From JAJEAD01 sp965221555 (lineage in GTDB: Bacteria; Pseudomonadota; Gammaproteobacteria; HK1): 64,000 nt of DNA. The stretch is from positions 1,116,001 through 1,180,000 of the forward strand of contig OZ244895.1 of the NCBI GenBank assembly GCA_965221555.1, given 5' to 3'. This document shows positions 43,099 through 50,347 of this stretch, in pieces. Positions within the stretch are counted from its first letter, which is position 1; the number at the start of each line of letters is the position of its first letter. The position numbers and the translations under genes are program-made. Under the pieces are notes generated by a model. The model saw nothing but the letters and a program-made list of their open reading frames with translations. It was not told the origin of the DNA and searched no databases.

Positions 43099-43143
43099 AA
43101 CGCGCTACGGCGTGCACCGCGCCGATCGCCGGAGGATGCCACC

Positions 43144-43938
43144 GTGGCGCCAGCGCTCGAAAGCCGGAGCCGGGGAAGAGCCAGGGTGGGGGCGATCGTC
43201 CCCGCCACCAACCGCAACCTGGAGCCGGACTTCTGCCTGCTCGCGCCGTCCGGAGTCTCGATGCACTTCGCCCGGCAGGGGGGAGAGGACGAGGGGCGCA
43301 TCCCGGATTCCCGGGAGATGCAGGCCTACGCCCATCAGCCGCTCGACCCGCCGGTGCGCGCGCTGTGCGCGGCGCAGGTCGACGTGATCGCCTACGGTTG
43401 CACGTCCGCGACGCTCTCGGGCGGAGCGGCCTTCGATCGAAGTCTGGGTCGGGAGATCGAGCGCATTTCCGGGCGGCCCACGCTCACCGCCGCCGCCGCC
43501 CTGCTCGAAGCGCTCGCCGCGCTCGGGATCTCTCGGGTGGCCTTCGTCTCTCCCTACGTGCGGGAGCTTCACGAGCGGGGAATCGCGTTTCTGCGCGAGT
43601 GCGGAATCGAGGTCTCGGGTGACGCGCATCCGCGGCGAGACCTGGACAGCTACGAGCAGGAGATGGATCCGGAGTCGGTGTACGAGATGGCGTTGCGGGC
43701 CGACGCCGAAGCCGCGGACGCCGAGGGACTGGTGCTCTCGTGCACACAGATGCGCGCGGTGGAGGCGATCGAGGCGATCGAGGCGAGTACCGGCAAACCG
43801 GTGGTGACCAGCAATCAGGCCCTGGTTCGCGCCTGTCTCGCCCGCGTCGGTGTCGATCCCTGCGAAGTGGCGGCGGGGGGGCGGCTCTTCCGTGCGAATG
43901 GGGAAAGCCGCAACGTTGCCCGCGCGCGGGTTGCCTGA
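43144..43938 (+). CDS. Maleate isomerase / Asp-Glu racemase superfamily protein
   Basis: 264-residue member of the two-cysteine arylmalonate-decarboxylase/maleate cis-trans isomerase group. The two catalytic cysteines are in VIAYGCTSATLS and LVLSCTQMRAVEAIE; the N-terminal RVGAIVPATNRNLEPDF is typical of the family. Start GTG 43144 with GGAGGA 8-9 bases upstream. Divergent from an aldolase and 210 bp ahead of a Rieske oxygenase; the neighbourhood suggests degradation of a small aromatic or dicarboxylic compound, not proven. Confidence 0.88.
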   Translation: MAPALESRSRGRARVGAIVPATNRNLEPDFCLLAPSGVSMHFARQGGEDEGRIPDSREMQAYAHQPLDPPVRALCAAQVDVIAYGCTSATLSGGAAFDRSLGREIERISGRPTLTAAAALLEALAALGISRVAFVSPYVRELHERGIAFLRECGIEVSGDAHPRRDLDSYEQEMDPESVYEMALRADAEAADAEGLVLSCTQMRAVEAIEAIEASTGKPVVTSNQALVRACLARVGVDPCEVAAGGRLFRANGESRNVARARVA

Positions 43939-43984
43939 AGAGACGGATCTCCACTGGACCGCGATGTTTCCCCGGTTGGCGAAA

Positions 43985-44130
43985 CAAGGGCGTACAGATG
44001 TCGGCAGAGGCAAGGATGTTCTTCGGCCGGGGAGTACGCGGGCGTACCTGGGCCTTCCAGACCCCTGCCGCGGCCCCGGCTCGACGCGGTCCATGCCGGC
44101 AGGTGCGTGTCCACCGCGGCGAATCGGAGA
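43985..44130 (+). repeat. Family-2 dispersed repeat, copy g
   Basis: Between the isomerase and Rieske genes: GGGCGTACAGATGTCGGCAG, GGCAAGGATGTTC, and at the right TCGACGCGGTCCATGCCGGC and GTGTCCACCGCGGCGAATCG match successive blocks of copies d and h. Central part diverged. Confidence 0.55.
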
Positions 44131-44151
44131 ATCACCGCGGATGATCGAGGA

Positions 44152-45288
44152 ATGACAGTGCTTGCACCCGCTGATCTCTTCGATTCCCGCCACTACCACG
44201 AGCAGCGCCGGCCTCTGCCCGAAGCGCGCACCCTGCCGGCGTGGTGCTACACCTCCGAGGACTTCTACCACCGCGAGCGGCAACGGATATTCCTGCGCGC
44301 CTGGCAGTTCGTGGGACGCGGCGACGAGATTCCCTCTCCCGGCGACTACCGGTGCGGCGAGAGTGCGGGCGGTCCCATCATCGTGCTCCGGGACGAGGAA
44401 GGCGGGATCCGGGCCTTTGCCAATACCTGCCGCCATCGCGGCGCCCGACTGCTGGAGGGGCAGGGGAAGTGCGCGCGTATCGTGTGTCCCTATCACGGCT
44501 GGACCTATGCGTTGAACGGGACCCTGCGCGCCGCCCCCAGCATGCAGCGCACCCGCGCCTTCGATCGCGCCCACTACGGACTCGTCCCGCTACGGGTCGA
44601 GACCTGGCGGGGATTCGTCTTCGTGAGTTTCGATCCCGACATCGCGCCGCTTGCGAGTTACTACGGTGATCTCTTCGAACGCTACGCGTCCTACCGCTTC
44701 GACGAGATGGTGCTCACCCGGCGGCGGCGTTACGAGCTCGCGTGCAACTGGAAGCTGCTCATCGACAACGCGCACGAGGCATACCACACCGGCGTCGTGC
44801 ACTGCGCTTCCCTCGGGGAGCAGCACGCGGAGGCCCGCGAGACGCGTGGCAACTGGGAGATGCTCTTTCACCCGCTCGAGACCTCGGTCGCGGTCCTGCC
44901 GGGCGAGAGCACCGCCTTCGCGCACATCGAGGGCTTGAGCGAAGAGCTCGCGGGCGGCACCTGCTTCACCCTGCTCTATCCCAACACGCACTTCGCCTGC
45001 GTGCAGGACTGCATGTGGTGGATGTCCTTCATCCCCACCGGCGCCCAGAGCTGCATCGCGGAGGTGGGGTTCTGCTTCCCGCGTGCGACCGTGGCCCGCG
45101 CCGACTTCGACGAGGTCGTGAGCAAGTACTACCACCGCTGGGACGTGTCGATCGACGAGGACAACGCCACCGGCGAGCTGCAGCAGGCGGGTCTGCGCTC
45201 GGTGCTGCGCACGCCGGGCCCCTACTCGCACACCGAGGCGGTGGTGCACCGCTTCGCGAACTGGGTGCTCTCGCAGGTCATCGACTGA
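44152..45288 (+). CDS. Rieske-type ring-hydroxylating oxygenase, alpha subunit
   Basis: Oxygenase component of a Rieske non-haem iron dioxygenase or demethylase, 378 residues. [2Fe-2S] ligands: NTCRHRGARLLEGQGKCARI with C-x-H, then VCPYHGWTY with C-x2-H. Mononuclear iron ligands appear in LIDNAHEAYHTGVVH (two His) plus a later Asp. The size and the SELQQAGLRS-type C terminus fit the choline/carnitine/glycine-betaine monooxygenase and aromatic classes alike. No ferredoxin, reductase or beta subunit gene is adjacent, so the electron-transfer partner must be elsewhere. ATG 44152 with GAGG upstream is preferred to the in-frame start at 44107. Confidence 0.93.
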   Translation: MTVLAPADLFDSRHYHEQRRPLPEARTLPAWCYTSEDFYHRERQRIFLRAWQFVGRGDEIPSPGDYRCGESAGGPIIVLRDEEGGIRAFANTCRHRGARLLEGQGKCARIVCPYHGWTYALNGTLRAAPSMQRTRAFDRAHYGLVPLRVETWRGFVFVSFDPDIAPLASYYGDLFERYASYRFDEMVLTRRRRYELACNWKLLIDNAHEAYHTGVVHCASLGEQHAEARETRGNWEMLFHPLETSVAVLPGESTAFAHIEGLSEELAGGTCFTLLYPNTHFACVQDCMWWMSFIPTGAQSCIAEVGFCFPRATVARADFDEVVSKYYHRWDVSIDEDNATGELQQAGLRSVLRTPGPYSHTEAVVHRFANWVLSQVID

Positions 45289-45486
45289 GGGGCGAACGCG
45301 CGGTACGCAACGTCCGCCGGCGCCCCGACCGGAGTTCCGCCTGACAATGGCGCCGGCAACCCTCGCCGGCAGTGCGCATCCGCCCACCCCCGCGTTCACA
45401 CGAGGGCTCGGGCGGCAAGACTCGGTCGGGTACGGAGCCGGACCTCAAGGGGCGGCCTTCGCGCGACGACGAGAACAGGCGCCGGA

Positions 45487-45500
45487 TTGACAATCGTCAA
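45487..45500. promoter_or_regulatory. Perfect palindrome, candidate operator for the envelope operon
   Basis: TTGACAATCGTCAA is a perfect 5-bp inverted repeat with a 4-bp spacer. It lies 17 bp upstream of a possible -35 box and about 200 bp before the DUF1302 gene, a typical place for a regulator binding site. No regulator gene is adjacent. Confidence 0.4.
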
Positions 45501-45516
45501 GCCTTCTCGTGCCGAA

Positions 45517-45547
45517 TTGGCATAAACGCCGCTCTCGGCCCTATACT
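45517..45547 (+). promoter_or_regulatory. Candidate sigma-70 promoter of the DUF1302-DUF1329-YCF48-MMPL operon
   Basis: TTGGCA (45517-45522) and TATACT (45542-45547) with a 19-base spacer, about 150 bp before the operon's first ATG. The 409-bp gap 45289-45697 contains no gene; apart from this promoter and the palindrome I see only unremarkable leader sequence. Confidence 0.45.
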
Positions 45548-45697
45548 CGCCGGATTCCACAAGTTCTGTGGCGAGAGACCACGAGTCCCGAATTCAAGGG
45601 GGCGGAGGGAAGGGAGACTCCGCCGTCGAGAGCCGTGCATCTCCGGTGAGGCGTCGATTCACCGCCGCCCACTCGGACCGCGATGACAGGGGGAGCC

Positions 45698-47944
45698 ATG
45701 CTGAACCTTCGCGAGTACGATTTGGTCGAAGTGTCTGGTCGGACGGAAGGTCGCCGTCCCGCCGCGCCGCCGCCCGCGTCCGGGCTTCGTTCGGGGTTCT
45801 TGCGAGCCCCGGCAAGCGCTCTGTTCCTGGGAATCGTCCTGCACGCGCTGCCGGCGCAGGCGATCGAGTTCGGGGAGGGCGAGGTACGGGGGAGTCTCGA
45901 CACCACGATCTCGCACGGGATCACCTGGCGCGTCGAGTCCCGGGACGAGGAGAGGGTGGGGAGTTTCCTCTCCACCAACTCCAACGACGGCAACCTGAAC
46001 TACGGCAAGGGCATCGTCAGCAACACGTCCAAGTTCACGAGCGATCTGGAGCTCGGCTACCGCAACTTCGGCGCCTTCCTTCGCGCCACCGGGTTCATGG
46101 ACTTCGAGAACGAGGACGGGGACCGGGACCGCACTCCACTGAGCGACGAAGCGAGAGACCTCGTCGGCAAGGAGCTCGATGTGCTCGACGCCTACGTCAC
46201 CGGGGCATTCGACGTCGACACCACCGCCGTCGACCTGCGAGTGGGCAAACATGTGCTCAACTGGGGCGAGAGCACTTTCATCCAGAACGGCATAAACGCC
46301 TTCAACCGCTTCGATGTGAGCAAGCTCCGGCTGCCGGGCTCCGAGCTGCGTGAAGCGCTGGCTCCGATTTCCATGGTGTCGCTCTCGGTGGCGCCTACCT
46401 ACACCCTGTCCATGGAAGCCTTCTACCAGCTCGACTGGGAAAAGACCGTAATCGACCCGGTCGGCACCTATTTCTCCATCTCCGACTATGTCGGTGCGGG
46501 CGCCCGGGAAGCGGTGCTCGTCGACCCCGCCTTCGAAGCCCTGCTCGGACCCTTCGGCAGCAATCTGGACCGCCAGTTCAGCTTCGGGCCGCTTACCACC
46601 GCCATCAACCACGACCTTCAGAACTACATTGTGGTCCACCCTGCGCTCGGTCCCATCAATGTGCCGCAACCCCTTCAGCCGGAGCTGGATTCGGACTTCC
46701 TGACGGTGCAGCGCGGCGCGGACCGCAAGCCCAAGGACTCGGGCCAGTGGGGCCTGGCGGTGCGCTACCTCGCGGAAGACCTGAACGATACCGAGTTCGG
46801 CTTCTACTTCACCAACTACCACAGCCGTCTGCCGCTGCTCGGATCCCGCACCTCGCCCACGAGTGCGATCCAGGCGGGGCTCGCGGCGGCGGGCGCGGTG
46901 GGCAGCCCGACCTCGGCCACGGTCGCGGCGCTGACCCAGGCCGTCAGTCAGCAGGTGACGGCACAGGTGCAGGCGGGTCTGATCGATCCGGCGCTGGCGG
47001 GGGAGATCATCGCCGATCGGGTGGGCGAGCAGGTGCTGGGGATCGCCGGCGCCCTCGCTTTAGACCGCTACGCATCGACCACGGACGGACAGGGCAACCA
47101 GGGGCACTTCTTCCACGGGTATCCGGAGAACCTCCAGAGTCTGGGCATGAGCTTCAACACCGCGCTCGGGACTTCGGGCTGGGCGCTTCAGGGGGATTAC
47201 ACCCTGCACCTCGATACGCCGCTGCAAAGGGCGGAGCGATCGCTGCTCGCGGAAGGACTCGAACCGATGACCACCAGCCTGGAGCTGGCGACGCGGGCCT
47301 CCGCACTGGCCCAGACCGCCGAGGCCCTGGCCGCCGCGGCGGCGGCGGCGACCGATCCGCAGGTGGCCGCCGCGACGGCGGCGCAGGCGGCGCATTTTGC
47401 GGGCCTGGCCCGCGACGCCAACGCCGCGCTTCAGACCTATCTCGCAACCTACCAGCCTCGAGACGTCCGGAGCTACGTGCGCCACAACGTGAGCCAGATC
47501 CAGGCGACCGCGACCCGGGTATTCCCCCCCGTTCTCGGCGCCGATGCGCTGGCCTTCGTGGCGGAGGCGGCGGTGATGCATGTGCATTCCATGACGGACG
47601 AACCGCTGGAGGGTCCGGCCCGTCCCGCACGGCTCGGCGATGACCAGGATGCCGACGCGGACGCCACCTCCTGGGGCTACCGCATGGCGGCGCGCCTCGA
47701 CTACAACAACGCGTTCGGCGCGCTGAATCTCTTTCCCTACCTGCAGTGGCGCCACGACGTGGACGGCAACAGTCCCGCGCCGAGCGGATCCTTCACGAAG
47801 GGGCTCACCGCGCTCACCCTGGGGCTGAGGGCGGATTACCTGAGCAGTTGGCAGGCCAATGTCGCCTACACCCGCTACGGTGGAGACCGCAACACGCTGC
47901 AAGACCGCGACTTCGTTTCCGCCTCCATCAACTACTCGTTCTGA
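45698..47944 (+). CDS. DUF1302 family outer-membrane protein with alanine-rich inserts
   Basis: 748-residue predicted beta-barrel outer-membrane protein. Signal peptide around PASALFLGIVLHALPAQA, then DUF1302 landmarks: GEVRGSLDTTISHGITWR, GNLNYGKGIVSNTSKFTSD, VLDAYVTGAFDV, LRVGKHVLNWGESTFIQNGI, and a C-terminal strand ending VSASINYSF. The region from about residue 380 to 620 holds two alanine/glutamine-rich, probably helical inserts (e.g. AEALAAAAAAATDPQVAAAT), which make it longer than typical family members. ATG 45698 follows AGGGGGAG; an ATG 15 bases upstream is less likely. First gene of a four-gene operon; DUF1302/DUF1329 pairs often accompany MMPL exporters in hydrophobic-compound metabolism. 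Confidence 0.92.
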   Translation: MLNLREYDLVEVSGRTEGRRPAAPPPASGLRSGFLRAPASALFLGIVLHALPAQAIEFGEGEVRGSLDTTISHGITWRVESRDEERVGSFLSTNSNDGNLNYGKGIVSNTSKFTSDLELGYRNFGAFLRATGFMDFENEDGDRDRTPLSDEARDLVGKELDVLDAYVTGAFDVDTTAVDLRVGKHVLNWGESTFIQNGINAFNRFDVSKLRLPGSELREALAPISMVSLSVAPTYTLSMEAFYQLDWEKTVIDPVGTYFSISDYVGAGAREAVLVDPAFEALLGPFGSNLDRQFSFGPLTTAINHDLQNYIVVHPALGPINVPQPLQPELDSDFLTVQRGADRKPKDSGQWGLAVRYLAEDLNDTEFGFYFTNYHSRLPLLGSRTSPTSAIQAGLAAAGAVGSPTSATVAALTQAVSQQVTAQVQAGLIDPALAGEIIADRVGEQVLGIAGALALDRYASTTDGQGNQGHFFHGYPENLQSLGMSFNTALGTSGWALQGDYTLHLDTPLQRAERSLLAEGLEPMTTSLELATRASALAQTAEALAAAAAAATDPQVAAATAAQAAHFAGLARDANAALQTYLATYQPRDVRSYVRHNVSQIQATATRVFPPVLGADALAFVAEAAVMHVHSMTDEPLEGPARPARLGDDQDADADATSWGYRMAARLDYNNAFGALNLFPYLQWRHDVDGNSPAPSGSFTKGLTALTLGLRADYLSSWQANVAYTRYGGDRNTLQDRDFVSASINYSF

Positions 47945-47956
47945 GGTGCCGAGGTC

Positions 47957-49327
47957 ATGAAAACGACGAACAGGATTACGCTTCGCGCCGGAGCCGCTCT
48001 CGTTCTCGGGTGTGCGCTCGCCTCTCCCGCCGTGGCGCAGTTGAGCGCCGACGAGATCGCGCGCCTTGGCAGCGACCTCACCCCCCTGGGAGGGGAGCGG
48101 GCGGGTAACGCCGATGGCACGATTCCCGAATGGACCGGTGGCATCACCGAGCCGCCGGCCGGCTACAGTGTCGGCGAGCACCACCGGGATCCTTACGCCG
48201 ACGACCAGCCGCTCTTCGTCATCAACGCCGACAACATCGAGGAACACCGCGATCGCCTCTCGACCGGACACCAGCGCATGCTGGAGGCCTATCCGAGCTT
48301 CGAGATGCCGATCTATCCCACCCGGCGCAGCGCCTCCGTGCCACAGCGCATCTACGACGCCACCCGGGAGGTTGCCGCCACCGCACACCTGGTGGACGAC
48401 GGCAATGGCGTGGACGGGGCGGTCGTCGGCATTCCCTTCCCGATCCCCCGTAACGGCCTGGAGGTGATCTGGAACCACCTCCTGCGCTATCGGGGCGAGA
48501 CGGTAGCCTGCGTCATGGGCCAGGCCGCGCTCACCCGGGGTGGGGCCTACACCCTCGTCAAGAGCAGCCTCGAGATCGAGCTGCGCTACTCGCTGCCGGG
48601 CATGACGGTGGAGGAGCTCGGCAACACGATGATCCTCTACAAGCAGAAGACGCTCGCGCCGGCGCGGCTCGCGGGCGACATCGTGCTGGTGCACGAGACC
48701 ATGAATCAGGCCCGCGAACCGCGCAACGCGTGGACCTATAACCCGGGTCAGCGCCGGGTGCGCCGCGCCCCGAACATCGCCTACGACAACCCCGGGGTCA
48801 GCTCGGACGGTCTGCGCACCGCCGATCAGCTCGACATGTTCAACGGGGCGGTCGACCGCTACGACTGGCGGCTCGTCGGCAAGCGCGAGATGTACGTGCC
48901 CTACAATTCCTACCGGCTGCACAGCGCCGACCTCGCCTTCGACGACATCCTCACCCCTCTGCACGTCAATCCCGCGCATCTGCGCTACGAGCTTCACCGG
49001 GTCTGGGTGGTGGAGGCGACGCTGAAGGAGGGAGCGCGCCACATCTACAAGCGCCGCACCTTCTACGTCGACGAGGACTCCTGGCAGATCATGCTCGCGG
49101 ATATCTACGACAATCGCGATCAGCTCTGGCGCGTATCCGAAGGTCACGTCGTCAACTACTACGAGAAGCCGCTCATCTGGCCGACGCTGGAGGTGCATCT
49201 CGACTTGCAGGCGGGGCGCTACTTCGCCTTCGGCCTCGACAACGAGTTCCCGATGTGCACCTGGGATGCCGGGTTGGCCTCGCGGGACTTCACGCCGGCG
49301 GCCCTGCGCCGTGAGGGCAAGCGGTGA
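47957..49327 (+). CDS. DUF1329 domain-containing (LolB-like) outer-membrane or periplasmic protein
   Basis: 456 residues with a clear signal peptide (ITLRAGAALVLGCALASPAVAQ) and DUF1329 hallmarks: LGSDLTPLGGERAGNADGTI, PEWTGGI near the N terminus, a long mid-region RNAWTYNPGQRRVRRAPNIAYD, and YEKPLIWPTLEVHLDLQAGR near the end. DUF1329 proteins resemble the lipid-binding fold of LolB. The gene begins 12 bp after DUF1302 and is certainly cotranscribed. Confidence 0.94.
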   Translation: MKTTNRITLRAGAALVLGCALASPAVAQLSADEIARLGSDLTPLGGERAGNADGTIPEWTGGITEPPAGYSVGEHHRDPYADDQPLFVINADNIEEHRDRLSTGHQRMLEAYPSFEMPIYPTRRSASVPQRIYDATREVAATAHLVDDGNGVDGAVVGIPFPIPRNGLEVIWNHLLRYRGETVACVMGQAALTRGGAYTLVKSSLEIELRYSLPGMTVEELGNTMILYKQKTLAPARLAGDIVLVHETMNQAREPRNAWTYNPGQRRVRRAPNIAYDNPGVSSDGLRTADQLDMFNGAVDRYDWRLVGKREMYVPYNSYRLHSADLAFDDILTPLHVNPAHLRYELHRVWVVEATLKEGARHIYKRRTFYVDEDSWQIMLADIYDNRDQLWRVSEGHVVNYYEKPLIWPTLEVHLDLQAGRYFAFGLDNEFPMCTWDAGLASRDFTPAALRREGKR

Positions 49328-49357
49328 TCCTGACGCGGGCCGGCTGAGCGCCCCGGC

Positions 49358-49375
49358 GCCCGCCGCAAGGCGGGC
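49358..49375. other. Stem-loop in DUF1329-YCF48 intergenic space
   Basis: Perfect 7-bp stem GCCCGCC/GGCGGGC closing a GCAA tetraloop, 31 bp after the DUF1329 stop. No T-run follows, so it is not a canonical terminator; it may attenuate or protect the mRNA and set unequal expression within the operon. Confidence 0.5.
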
Positions 49376-49403
49376 GACGCCGGGAGCCGGAGGATCGCGA
49401 CTC

Positions 49404-50342
49404 GTGCGCCTTCGCATGGCTGGCTTCGCGCTCGTCCTGGGACTCGGGTCCATGGGCCCGGCGCAGACGAGGGCGCAGGAGGCGGTCGAGGCGCCGCTCG
49501 CAATCGAATCACTGCTGCTCGACGGCGCGGTGGCCGGAGAGCGGCTGGTGGTGGTCGGGAATCGCGGCCACATCCTGGTCTCCACCGACGGGGGCGCGAG
49601 CTGGAAGCAGGCCCGGGTGCCCGCCCGCGCGCTGCTTACCGCCGTGCACATGCACGACGAACGCATCGGCTGGGCGGTGGGACACGACGCGCTCATCCTG
49701 CGCACCGATGACGGCGGCGCGACGTGGCGCAGGCAGCACCATGCGCCGGAGGAGGAACGCCCCCTCCTCGACGTGTGGTTCCGCGATGAGCGAAGCGGGT
49801 TCGCGGTCGGGGCCTACGGCTACTTCCTCGCGACCGAGGACGGGGGAGAGACCTGGACTTCCCGGGCAATCAGCGAGGACGACTTCCACCTCAACGCCAT
49901 CGTGCCGGCCGGGGCGGAGCGGCTCTTCATCGCGGCGGAGGCGGGAATCGCCTACCGTTCCGACGACTCCGGCGCGACCTGGCGCGAGCTGCCTTCGCCG
50001 TACGCGGGTTCCTGGTTCGCCGCGCTCTCGCTCGGCGCGGACCGGGTGCTGTTGCTGGGGCTCAGAGGCCACCTGTTCCGGTCCGATGACGCGGGGCAGA
50101 GCTGGGTGCGCATCGCCACCGGGACGAATGCGACCCTGACCGGCGCGGTGCGGCTGCCGTCCGGGACCGTGCTGATAACCGGTCTGGAAGGTGTTCTGCT
50201 GCGCAGCCGGGACGAAGGGCGCAGCGTGTCCTTCGAGCGTCTCCCCGCCCGGGAAGGGATCTCGAGCGCGCTGCCGCTGGCCCAGGGCGGGGTGCTCCTC
50301 ATCGGGGAGTTCGGGGTCCGGCGGCGGCCCGGCTTCGAGTAG
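49404..50342 (+). CDS. YCF48/BNR-repeat beta-propeller protein
   Basis: 312-residue exported beta-propeller with a hydrophobic leader (MAGFALVLGLGSMGPAQTRAQ) and recurring Asp-box/BNR motifs: STDGGASWKQ, RTDDGGATWRR, ATEDGGETWTS, RSDDSGATWRE, RSDDAGQSWVR. Plant/cyanobacterial YCF48 assembles photosystem II; proteobacterial relatives sit in DUF1302/DUF1329/MMPL operons and are presumably periplasmic scaffolds. Start GTG 49404 has GGAGGA 8-9 bases upstream; ATG 49416 is an alternative. The frame opens earlier (49266) inside DUF1329 and is rejected. Stop is followed after 5 bases by the MMPL gene. Confidence 0.9.
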   Translation: MRLRMAGFALVLGLGSMGPAQTRAQEAVEAPLAIESLLLDGAVAGERLVVVGNRGHILVSTDGGASWKQARVPARALLTAVHMHDERIGWAVGHDALILRTDDGGATWRRQHHAPEEERPLLDVWFRDERSGFAVGAYGYFLATEDGGETWTSRAISEDDFHLNAIVPAGAERLFIAAEAGIAYRSDDSGATWRELPSPYAGSWFAALSLGADRVLLLGLRGHLFRSDDAGQSWVRIATGTNATLTGAVRLPSGTVLITGLEGVLLRSRDEGRSVSFERLPAREGISSALPLAQGGVLLIGEFGVRRRPGFE

Positions 50343-50347
50343 GCGCG

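Noticed and set aside
47060..49705. 881-codon minus-strand frame across DUF1302 and DUF1329
   Set aside because: Covers two confident genes on the other strand and shows no domain; shadow.
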